Shown here: in pieces, positions 52,219 through 60,115 of the stretch
Position numbering within the stretch: the stretch's first letter is position 1
Layout: the number at the start of each line of letters is the position of its first letter
Source of the DNA: Streptomyces pacificus
Lineage (GTDB): Bacteria > Actinomycetota > Actinomycetes > Streptomycetales > Streptomycetaceae
DNA length: 64,000 nt
Reading direction: 5' to 3'
Assembly: GCF_011766325.1 (NCBI RefSeq)
Contig: NZ_BLLG01000025.1
Coordinates: 1-64,000, forward strand
Made by a program: the position numbers and the translations under genes
Notes under the pieces: model-generated
Seen by the model: the letters and a program-made list of their open reading frames with translations, nothing else
Databases searched by the model: none
Told to the model about the DNA's origin: nothing

Positions 52219-52263
52219 GTCGCTTCCGGCGGGGCGCCCCCGGGGCGCCCCGCCGGAAGCGAC
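52219..52263. terminator. Very strong 45-base hairpin between aminomutase and condensation genes
   Basis: A 22-base arm starting GTCGCTTCCGGCGG is followed after one base by its exact reverse complement. It lies 21 bases after the aminomutase stop and 30 bases before the condensation gene start, in the direction of transcription. It could end or attenuate the transcript so that the condensation enzyme is made at a lower level. Confidence 0.85.
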
Positions 52264-52284
52264 CGGGTCGAAGGAGCGCGGGGC

Positions 52285-53904
52285 TCAGGCCAGCACGGCG
52301 CCGGTCTGCTCGGCGGCCCCGAGGAACTCGCCGCGGGAGAGGGCGGCGGCCACCAGTTCGATGTCGTCGGACATGTAGCGGTCGCGGTCGAGCGTGGGCA
52401 CCAGCGACCGGATCGTGTCGTAGGTCGCGCGGCCGGTCGGGCCGAGCGCATCGCGGCGCCCGGAGAGGTCGACGGCCTGGGCGGCGGCGAGGAACTCGAC
52501 GGCGAGGATGCGGGTGTTGTTGGACAGCACCCGGCGGGCGTTGCGGGCGGCGATCAGGCCCATGCTGACCACGTCCTGGTTGTCGCCGTTGGACGGGACG
52601 GACTGGGTGGAGGCGGGGCCGATCGTGCGGTTCTCGGCGACCAGGGCGGTGGCCGGGTACTGGGCGCCGGCGAATCCGCTGCTGAGCCCGGGGTCGCCGG
52701 CGACGAGGAACTCGGGCAGGCCGTCGCTGAGGTGACGGTTGAGCAGGCGGTTGGTGCGCCGCTCGGAGAACACGCCGAGCTGGGTGAGGGCGAGGACGAC
52801 GAAGTCCATCGCGAAGGCGATCGGCTGGCCGTGGAAGTTCGCGCCGTGGAAGACCTCCTCGCCGTCGAAGAACAGCGGGTTGTCGTTGGCGGAGTTCAGC
52901 TCGGTCCGCAGCTTCTCCGCGGCGTGGTAGAGCGTGTCGCGGACCGCGCCGACCACCTGCGGGATGGCGCGCAGCGTGTACGCCTTCTGCAGGTAGACCT
53001 CGGTGCGCGAGACGTCCCCGCCGCCGCGCTGCTCCTCGGCCTGGTGGCGCAGCTCCGCGTGGTCGAGGACCAGGCCGCTGCCGGCCAGCAGCGCGCGCAT
53101 GTTGGCCGCGGTGTCGATCTGGCCCCGGTGCGGGCGGGCGATGTCGTGGCCCTCGGCCTGGAAGGGGCTGGTCGACCCGCGCAGCACCTCCAGGACGAGC
53201 GCGGTGCCGATCTCGGCCTGGCGCACCTGCTCCAGGGCGCGGCCCACGACCAGGGAGCCGAGGCCGGTCATGGCCGAGGTGCCGTTGATGAGCGCGAGGC
53301 CCTCCTTGAAGCGCAGTTGCAGCGGCTCGATGCCCTCCTCGCGCAGCACCTGGCCGGTCGGCACCCGCTTGCCGTCCCGGAGGACGTACCCCTCGCCGAT
53401 CAGGGTGCTCGCGATGTGCGAGAGCGGGGCCAGGTCGCCGCTGGCGCCCAGTGAGCCGATCTCCGGGATGGCCGGGGTGATGCCCCGGTTCAGGTAGAGG
53501 GCCAGGCGCTCCAGCAGTTCGGGCCGGACCGCGGAGTAGCCCTTGGAGAGGGCGTTGAGGCGGGCGGCGACGACGGCGCGGGCCTCGTCCTGGGCGAAGA
53601 GCGGGCCGACGCCGGAGCTGTGGCTGCGCACCAGGTTGGTCTGGAGCTCGACCTCCTTGGAGGGGTCGACCAGCATGTAGATCATCTCGCCGTAGCCGGT
53701 GGTGACACCGTAGACCGGGGTGCCGTCATGGATGATCTTCTCGAACTGGGCGCGGCTCCGTGCGGCCTTGGCCAGGGCCTTTGGAGCCACGGAGACCGGG
53801 GCCAGGTCCTCGGCGACCCGGCGCACCGCCGGGATGTCAAGGTTCTCGCCGTCGAAGCTGACGCTCGACCCGTCCGAGTCGACTGAGAAGCCGGTTTCGA
53901 GCAT
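52285..53904 (-). CDS. MIO-dependent tyrosine 2,3-aminomutase (SgcC4-like)
   Basis: A 539-residue member of the histidine/phenylalanine ammonia-lyase family, closely resembling SgcC4, which converts L-tyrosine to (S)-beta-tyrosine. The MIO-forming triad Ala154-Ser155-Gly156 is in GSLGASGDLAP. The catalytic Tyr loop is TPVYGVTTGYGEM (Tyr65 the likely base). Further conserved blocks are FKEGLALINGTSAM, NSANDNPLFFDGEEVFHGANFHG and ENRTIGPASTQSVPSNGDNQDVVSMG. The ATG at 53904 is listed; in-frame GTGs at 53910 and 53919 lie nearer to the G-rich Shine-Dalgarno. This gene defines the beta-amino acid arm of the product. Confidence 0.93.
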   Translation of the reverse strand: MLETGFSVDSDGSSVSFDGENLDIPAVRRVAEDLAPVSVAPKALAKAARSRAQFEKIIHDGTPVYGVTTGYGEMIYMLVDPSKEVELQTNLVRSHSSGVGPLFAQDEARAVVAARLNALSKGYSAVRPELLERLALYLNRGITPAIPEIGSLGASGDLAPLSHIASTLIGEGYVLRDGKRVPTGQVLREEGIEPLQLRFKEGLALINGTSAMTGLGSLVVGRALEQVRQAEIGTALVLEVLRGSTSPFQAEGHDIARPHRGQIDTAANMRALLAGSGLVLDHAELRHQAEEQRGGGDVSRTEVYLQKAYTLRAIPQVVGAVRDTLYHAAEKLRTELNSANDNPLFFDGEEVFHGANFHGQPIAFAMDFVVLALTQLGVFSERRTNRLLNRHLSDGLPEFLVAGDPGLSSGFAGAQYPATALVAENRTIGPASTQSVPSNGDNQDVVSMGLIAARNARRVLSNNTRILAVEFLAAAQAVDLSGRRDALGPTGRATYDTIRSLVPTLDRDRYMSDDIELVAAALSRGEFLGAAEQTGAVLA

Positions 53905-53981
53905 GGTCACGATATTCACCCCATCATGGATTGGATACGTATACGGGTGGGAAGCCGGCGCACGGCGGGCGCCGGAGGCGC

Positions 53982-56801
53982 TCAGCGCGGGGCCTGGGCG
54001 AGGTCCGCCAGCGCACGGCGGTCGACCTTTCCGCCGTTGTTGTGGGGCAGGCGCGCGAGCGTCACGAACGACACCGGAGGCAGGGCCCCGCCGAACCAGC
54101 CGCGCAGCGCGGCGCGCCAGGCGCCCGAGGCACCTGCCGGATCGCCGTCCCCTCCGCCGCTCGGCACCACGTACGCCACCAGCCGCTCCACCAGCCCGTC
54201 CGCTGCCGTACGGGCGACCACCGCGCACGCGGCCACCGACGGGTCGGAGCCGAGCGCGGCCTCGATGTCGGTCAGCTCCAGCCGGGTACCGCGGATCTTG
54301 ACCCGGGAGTCCTCCCGGCCCCGGAACTCCAGCAGGCCGTCCCAGCGCCTGCGCCCCAGGTCCCCGCCGCGGTAGCAGGCTCTGCCGACGAGACCGGACC
54401 CGGCGGGGCCGGCCACGGGACGGAAGGCCTCGTCGGGCCGCTCGGCACCGACGTAGCCGGGGGTGACGTACGGGCCGCACACCACGAGGCGGCCGGTGAC
54501 ACCCGTGGGGCAGGGCCGGTCGTGCTCGTCGAGGACCACCACCTGACGGCCCGGGATCGGACGCCCGACCGGGACGAAGCCGTCGCCGGCCGCCCCGTCC
54601 ACCTCGTGCCAGGTGGCCAGAACGGTCTCGGTGGCGCCGTAGAGGTTGACCAGCCGGGCGCCGGGCAGCGCGGCGCGCAGGGCATCGGCGAGCTCCCCGT
54701 GCAGCGCCTCGCCCGCGAGCAGGAGGTGGCTCAGCGAGGAGAGCCGTGCGCCCGTGGTGTCGAGTGCGGCGAGCAGTTCCCGGGCGAAGCTCGGCACCGT
54801 CTGGAAGTGGGTGATCCGCTCCGACTCCAGCCAGCCGGCCAGCTTCTCCGGGTGGGCCCGCAGCCGGTCCGGGACCGGGCAGAGGGCGGCGCCCGTGGTC
54901 AGCGCCGCGAACAGCTCGACCAGCGAGGCGTCGTAGCCGGGCTGGGCCCACTGCGCCACGCGGGACCCGGGCCCGACGCCGAAGGCGCCGGTGAACCAGT
55001 CGACGAACTGGGCGAGGGTCCGGTGCGTCTGCGGGATGCCCTTGGGTACGCCGGTCGAGCCGGACGTGTAGGCGATGTAGGCCCACCGGTCGGCCGCGGA
55101 GCCGGAGAGGCCCGGCGCGGGCGGCGCGCTCGCGCCGCCCGCGCCGGGCAGGGCCCGGGCGGGGGAGACCGGGCCGGTCGGGAAGTCCTTCGGGAGCGGG
55201 GCCGCGGAGCCGGGGGAGGCACCGAGGCCGGGCCGGGGGAGCGCGTCCAGGTCGAGGACGCGGCCGCCGAGTTCGACGCGGTACCAGGTCGGCAGCGGCG
55301 CGTTCGCCTGCTCCCCGGCCACCACCAGGCAGTGCGGGCGCAGCCCGGCGAGGACGGCCTTGGCGCGCTCCCCCGAGTCCCGGGCGGCGAGGCCCACCGC
55401 GTGGGCGCCCGCGCCGAGGACACCGAGCAGCGCCGCGGCCTGGCCGGGGCCGTTGGGCAGCCGGAGCGCCACCGGCGCGCCCTCGCCGATGCCGAGCGCG
55501 CGCAGCGCGTGAGTGATCCCTGCGGCCCGGGCGGTCAACTCGGCGTAGCTGACGGTGTCCCTGCCGTGCCCGGTGTCCAGGGCGGGTGCGGCGGGCGAGG
55601 CCAGGGCCACGGCACGCACCCGCTCGTGCACGGGCGGCCCGCCGTCGGGGCCGGGCCCCGGCTCCGGCGCTCCCGGCTGCGGCGCTCCCGAGCCGCGCGC
55701 TCCCGGCTGCGGCGTCGGCTTCGTACCGGTGAGGTCCGCCTCGCACACGGCCGAGCGGAGCTGCTGGGGCGTCTCCAGGGGGAGGCCGGCCACCGGTGCG
55801 CCGGGGTCGCCCAGCGCCGCGTCCAGGAGGGTGCGGAACTGGCCGAGCAGACCGGGGGCGGCCGCGGAGTCGAAGGGAGCGGTCCGGTACTCCAGTGAGC
55901 CCGTGAGGCGGGGCGCGCCGTCGTCCACCGTGAGGGTGAGGTCCGTGTCGGGCAGGGCACCGCAGGACCGCAGCCGCCGAACCCGGGCACCGGGCAGCCG
56001 GAGCACGGGTTCGACCGGGCCTTCCACGGCGAACGCAGCGTCCACGGGGGCGTCCGGGGCCGGTTCGCGGGCCGCCACGGAGACCTGCCGTACCAGTTCA
56101 CGGAAGGACGGGCCGCCGGACAGGCCGGCGCGGGACAGGCCGTCGCCTCGTTCGACCGGGGTACGGGACAGGCCGGCGCGGGACAGGTCGGCGCGGACCG
56201 CCGTCCGGCCGCCGCCCGTCCCGCGCACGGCCACGACGGGCCGCCTCGTGTCGCGGTGGCGCCCGATGAGGCAGCAGTACGCCGCCAGCAGGACGTCAGC
56301 AGGGGCGGCCCCCTCGGAGGCGGCCAGCGCCCCGACGGCCCGGGCCTGCCCCGTACCCCAGTCGAACGAGGCGAGGGCCGGGTCGCCTCCGGCCCCGGCC
56401 CGGGCCCCGACAGCGGCCGCGTAGGCGGCGCCGAGGCCGTCGACGAGGGAGGCGAGCCGGCGGCCGTCGGCCGTGAACGCCCGGTTCGCGGCCAGCAGTA
56501 CGAGGTGTCCGCCATCGGCGGCCCGCGCAACGGTCAGGCGCGCGGCCGGGCCGTGTCCGGCGGGGAAGAAGAGGCACGAGGGGTCGGCGCACAGCCGTTC
56601 GGCGGCCTGCCACGGGCCGGGGTCCGTGACATCGCCGAGTTCCGTGATCCGGCGCTGCGCGCCGCCCGGCCCGGCGCCGTCGTCGCCGCCGTCCCCGATG
56701 CGGTCCCGCGTGGCGACCCCGTGCCAGGCGGCGCGCAGCGCCGGCAGGTCGAGGCCGCCGGTCACGGCGTACGCACGGACCACCTGGGCCGTCTCGGTCA
56801 C
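53982..56801 (-). CDS. Adenylation enzyme (SgcC1-like) with a condensation-like N-terminal region
   Basis: A 939-residue NRPS protein. The C-terminal 550 residues are an adenylation domain: A3 YTSGSTGVPKGIP, A4 region AQWAQPGYDASLVELF, A5 NLYGATE, A7/A8 YRGGDLGRRRWDGLLEFRGRED and A10 NNGGKVDR. By context it should activate (S)-beta-tyrosine and load the free-standing PCP at 44696. The first 370 residues resemble a degenerate condensation domain without an HHxxxDG motif, then a Pro/Gly-rich linker. No carrier domain follows. The GTG at 56801 is chosen because GGGAGC lies just upstream and the residues MTETAQ begin a coherent protein. It lies 5' of the aminomutase gene. Confidence 0.87.
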   Translation of the reverse strand: MTETAQVVRAYAVTGGLDLPALRAAWHGVATRDRIGDGGDDGAGPGGAQRRITELGDVTDPGPWQAAERLCADPSCLFFPAGHGPAARLTVARAADGGHLVLLAANRAFTADGRRLASLVDGLGAAYAAAVGARAGAGGDPALASFDWGTGQARAVGALAASEGAAPADVLLAAYCCLIGRHRDTRRPVVAVRGTGGGRTAVRADLSRAGLSRTPVERGDGLSRAGLSGGPSFRELVRQVSVAAREPAPDAPVDAAFAVEGPVEPVLRLPGARVRRLRSCGALPDTDLTLTVDDGAPRLTGSLEYRTAPFDSAAAPGLLGQFRTLLDAALGDPGAPVAGLPLETPQQLRSAVCEADLTGTKPTPQPGARGSGAPQPGAPEPGPGPDGGPPVHERVRAVALASPAAPALDTGHGRDTVSYAELTARAAGITHALRALGIGEGAPVALRLPNGPGQAAALLGVLGAGAHAVGLAARDSGERAKAVLAGLRPHCLVVAGEQANAPLPTWYRVELGGRVLDLDALPRPGLGASPGSAAPLPKDFPTGPVSPARALPGAGGASAPPAPGLSGSAADRWAYIAYTSGSTGVPKGIPQTHRTLAQFVDWFTGAFGVGPGSRVAQWAQPGYDASLVELFAALTTGAALCPVPDRLRAHPEKLAGWLESERITHFQTVPSFARELLAALDTTGARLSSLSHLLLAGEALHGELADALRAALPGARLVNLYGATETVLATWHEVDGAAGDGFVPVGRPIPGRQVVVLDEHDRPCPTGVTGRLVVCGPYVTPGYVGAERPDEAFRPVAGPAGSGLVGRACYRGGDLGRRRWDGLLEFRGREDSRVKIRGTRLELTDIEAALGSDPSVAACAVVARTAADGLVERLVAYVVPSGGGDGDPAGASGAWRAALRGWFGGALPPVSFVTLARLPHNNGGKVDRRALADLAQAPR

Positions 56802-56833
56802 GCCCGCTCCCTTCGTCGCAGTCCGGGTGCGGA

Positions 56834-58294
56834 TCAGTTCGTGGAGACGAGTTCGTCGTCGCGGGACGGTGGGGACGCCTGGCGCCCCGAGGAGGCCGCC
56901 GCTTCCGGGCGGTGGGCGGTCGCGCCCCTCGTGCCGCCGCCGAGCCGGTCCGTGATCGCGCCGCGCACCACGTTCCACAGCACGCGGGCCAGGAACGCCG
57001 GGCGCATCATGGCGTCGGGCTTGTCGACGAGTCCGGCGCCCCGCATGTACGCGGCGGTGACCTTGCCGTCGTGGACGGCCGCGGTCTGCACCAGCTTCAG
57101 GAAGGTCTGTGCCGCCTTGACCTGCCTGGTGCGCTCGCCCTGGACCCCGGGGAAGGTGAGGTCGACGGCGTTGGTCATCTCCCACGGCGGGTCGATGACC
57201 TCGGTGGCGAGATCGCGGAAGTACTGCGCGGGGATCGGGGCCGCGCCGGTGTGCAGGTGGTCGCGCAGGGTCAGGGCGCCGAGCGCGGCGGCCGTCATGC
57301 CCTGGGCGTAGACCGGGTTGAAGGTGGTGACCGCGTCGCCGGTGACCAGCAGGCCCAGCGGGAAGCGGTCCATGTCCTCGTAGCGGCGGCGCAGCGTCGT
57401 CGGGAAGCGGAAGGCGACCGGTTCGTCCAGCGGCACGGCATGCTGCAGCGCGTCGTGGATGTCCGGCACCGCCAGTGACTTCACCCAGGCGTACAGGCCC
57501 TCCTGGTCGGTCGGCGGGTGGTCGCCGAGCAGGCCGTACGTGGTCAGCTCCACCCGGTCGCCGTCGGTCTTGGTGAAGATGGCGCCGCGGGGCAGCGCGG
57601 GCGAGGCCACCGGGTTGATGGACAGATCGCCGTCGTACGGGTCACCCAGCAGCCTGTAGTGCTGGGTGACGTAGGCGAGGCCGATCTTCTTGCGCTCCTC
57701 GACCACCCGCGGGTAGCCGAGTTCCTCCAGCCATACGGGGGTGCGTGAGCCGCGGCCGGTCGCGTCTACCACGAGGTCGGCCTCGACGACCTCCTCGCCG
57801 CCCTCCCCGAGCAGGCTCTGGACGCGGACGCCGGTGACCCGGCCGCGGTCCGGGGTCGTCACCAGGCCCAGGATGTCGTGCTGTTCGCGGAAGGAGACCG
57901 CAGGCAGCGCGGCGGTGCGCCGGCGGATGTGCTTCTCCAGCATGGGGCGGCTCGCGGCCACACAGGTCAGGCCCGCGACCGCGGGCTTCAGGCGCCGGCC
58001 GTTGAAGTACCAGCGCACATGGCCGGCGAGGTCTCCGGTGGGGACGCCGTCCGCGAAGATCTCCTCGGTGATGCCCGGGTACATCTCCTCCATGGCGAGC
58101 TGGCCGCGGGCCAGCAGGCCGTTGATGTGCCGGCTCTGGGGGCAGTGCTTGCGCGGCCCTTCCACCCCGACCAGGACGTCTCGGTCCACGATGAGTACGT
58201 CGTCATAGGCATCGGCGAGCACTCTGGCCGCGAACAGGCCGGCGATGCTTCCGCCGAGTACCACCGCGCGAGTACCGGTCTTGTCGCCCGACAC
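56834..58294 (-). CDS. FAD-dependent monooxygenase (group A-like)
   Basis: A 486-residue flavoprotein with the FAD motif AVVLGGSIAGLFAARVLAD at the N-terminus, the RPMLEKHIRRR segment and the second FAD motif LLVTGDAVTTFNPVYAQGMTAAALGA. These fit the aromatic hydroxylase/halogenase superfamily. The halogenase signature WxWxIP was not found, so I call it a monooxygenase or epoxidase. It lies upstream of the adenylation gene on the same strand, with a 32-base gap. The GTG at 58294 follows GAGGAGG. It may act on the enediyne core or on the tyrosine-derived arm. Confidence 0.8.
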   Translation of the reverse strand: MSGDKTGTRAVVLGGSIAGLFAARVLADAYDDVLIVDRDVLVGVEGPRKHCPQSRHINGLLARGQLAMEEMYPGITEEIFADGVPTGDLAGHVRWYFNGRRLKPAVAGLTCVAASRPMLEKHIRRRTAALPAVSFREQHDILGLVTTPDRGRVTGVRVQSLLGEGGEEVVEADLVVDATGRGSRTPVWLEELGYPRVVEERKKIGLAYVTQHYRLLGDPYDGDLSINPVASPALPRGAIFTKTDGDRVELTTYGLLGDHPPTDQEGLYAWVKSLAVPDIHDALQHAVPLDEPVAFRFPTTLRRRYEDMDRFPLGLLVTGDAVTTFNPVYAQGMTAAALGALTLRDHLHTGAAPIPAQYFRDLATEVIDPPWEMTNAVDLTFPGVQGERTRQVKAAQTFLKLVQTAAVHDGKVTAAYMRGAGLVDKPDAMMRPAFLARVLWNVVRGAITDRLGGGTRGATAHRPEAAASSGRQASPPSRDDELVSTN

Positions 58295-58458
58295 GGGTAC
58301 CTCCTCGAAATTCCCCGGTATGGGGTGGAATTCTGGTCTGGTATGCCATCAGGTGATCGGCTCCCCAGGAGCCGATCGTCGCGCCCCGGCTCACCGCGGC
58401 GCATCTCCTGGCGTGCTGCCCCCGGCCGCCGCGCCGTGCGGGCGGGCGGCCCAAAGGC

Positions 58459-59703
58459 TCAGTGGCCGCCCTCCGCTCCTGCACCGAAACGGGCGCGCGT
58501 GAGCTCGCGGTTGGCGGCGGTGAACAGGAAGACGGCGATTCCGGCATGGCTCTGCTGCATGGACATGTCGCGCCAGATCCTCTCCATGCGCTCGCCTTCG
58601 CGGACGGCACTGGAACCGGCGGTCGGGAAGAGGTACCTCTCGACCGCGCGCCAGCTCATCCGCACCGCCTCACGGCAGACCCCGGCGACCCGCAGCTCGT
58701 GCTCGGCGGTGACGTCGCCCCGGGCGGCGAACTCGTCCCACAGCCGGATCGCACCCAGCAGACCGGCCTCCGCCGAGTGCACCAGGCCGGCCGCCTCGCC
58801 GTACCAGTACTGGAAGTCCGGATCCTCGAAGCGGGCGACGACGGGCGGGAACAGCGTCTGCCGCGACCTCATCAGCTCCTCGTACGCGTCGAGAGCCCCC
58901 CTGGCCATGCCGACGGCGAGCGCCGCGTCCTCCAGGATCATGAAGCTCAGCGGTCCGCCCCCGTACATCGGGTTGCCGTGCAGGGTGCGCCCCGGGGTGC
59001 CGCCCGCGACATTCACCTGGCTCAGGTGGGTGTCCAGGGTGAGATGGTCCGGGACCAGCGCGTTCTCGATCCGGAGGCCGTGCGAGCCGCTGCCCCGCAG
59101 GCCGAGCTGCGCGCCCCAGTCGTCGAGCCGGGTGAACGTCTCGCGCGGGGCGACGAACAGCAGCGGGCGTACGCCGCCGTCCCCGTCGTCCACCAGGGTG
59201 TGGCCCAGGAAGTGCGTGGCGTACGGCGACCCGGAGCAGTAGCGCCAGGTGCCCTCGATCAGCCACCGCCCGTCGGCCGTGCGCCGTCCCGTCCCGTTCG
59301 GGGCCACCGTCGAGGGGCACAGGAAGTCGCCGCAGGCGAAGACCTCCGCCTGGGCCCGCTCGTCGAACAGGGTGGCCACCGCGTGCGCGTGGGCGGCGCC
59401 CAGGCAGTACATCCAGCCCGTCGAGGGGCAGCCCCGGGAAAGGGCGACCACCACCCGCATGAAGGTCTCGACGCCGAACTCGTAACCCCCGTAGCGCCGC
59501 GGGACGAGGATCCGGTACAGGCCCGCCGCGCGGAACGCCTCATGGGTGTCCTCGGCGTAGAAGCCGCGCTGCTCCGTCTCGGCCTGACGGCCGATCAGCC
59601 CGCGGGCGAGCTCCTCGGCCCGGGCCACGACCTCGTCCGGGGTCAGTCCGGGCTCGGGTACCGGGACGGCGGTACGTTCGGAAGCACTCGCGGTGACGGT
59701 CAT
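58459..59703 (-). CDS. Acyl-CoA-dehydrogenase-fold flavin monooxygenase, copy 2
   Basis: A 414-residue protein of the same fold group as the gene at 47762 but clearly diverged. Seen are YRILVPRRYGGYEFGVETFMRVVVALSRGCPSTGW, the central GRWLIEGTWRYCSGSPYATHFLGHT, and a C-terminal helical domain with RYLFPTAGSSAVREGERMERIWRDMSM. The HsaA/pigment production hydroxylase branch is the best match. It probably hydroxylates with reduced flavin from the shared reductase. The ATG at 59703 heads the rightmost minus-strand gene of the cluster. Confidence 0.85.
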   Translation of the reverse strand: MTVTASASERTAVPVPEPGLTPDEVVARAEELARGLIGRQAETEQRGFYAEDTHEAFRAAGLYRILVPRRYGGYEFGVETFMRVVVALSRGCPSTGWMYCLGAAHAHAVATLFDERAQAEVFACGDFLCPSTVAPNGTGRRTADGRWLIEGTWRYCSGSPYATHFLGHTLVDDGDGGVRPLLFVAPRETFTRLDDWGAQLGLRGSGSHGLRIENALVPDHLTLDTHLSQVNVAGGTPGRTLHGNPMYGGGPLSFMILEDAALAVGMARGALDAYEELMRSRQTLFPPVVARFEDPDFQYWYGEAAGLVHSAEAGLLGAIRLWDEFAARGDVTAEHELRVAGVCREAVRMSWRAVERYLFPTAGSSAVREGERMERIWRDMSMQQSHAGIAVFLFTAANRELTRARFGAGAEGGH

Positions 59704-60115
59704 TGCTGCGCGGTTTCCTTCGCCTTGGAATGAAGCCGCACCGCGGCACAGGGCGCCCCGCCCATGTCGCGCCGCGCCGCGACCCTGGCCCACGGCCATG
59801 GCGCGCAGCGTCGCACCAGCCCGCCGGTGCGGGCATCTCCTCGATTGCGCAGCGCCGGAGGCTGCGCTGGACGCGGTGCGGTCGCGGTGCCGGGATGCTG
59901 CGCTGGACGCGGTGCCGGATGTGCCCCGGAGGCAATGCCGGTCGCGGCGCACGGACGCAGGACGGGGCACCCGCGCGTGCGCCGCGTGCCCGCGTCCGGA
60001 GGGGCACGACCGCACGCGGGAAGATGCGGCCCGCGACCGGGCGGTGCGATCGTCGGACCGCCCGGTCCGTCGTGCCGGCCGCGACGGATCCGCCACCCGA
60101 CGACCTGGAGTCCCG
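59704..60115. promoter_or_regulatory. Divergent region with a 19-bp direct repeat
   Basis: This 412-base region between the ACAD-like gene and the molybdoenzyme gene has no credible gene. GCTGCGCTGGACGCGGTGC occurs twice, at 59861-59879 and 59897-59915, 36 bases apart, with partial further copies nearby. It must hold promoters for both directions; the repeats may be regulator-binding sites. Confidence 0.55.

Noticed and set aside
53905..55746. N-terminal extension of the aminomutase to about 1150 residues
   Set aside because: The extra part is the antisense-phase shadow of the adenylation gene. Homologues are about 539 residues and the match starts near 53904.
56834..58294. Assignment as an SgcC3-type flavin halogenase
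   Set aside because: I could not find the WxWxIP signature, so only a general FAD monooxygenase call is supported.
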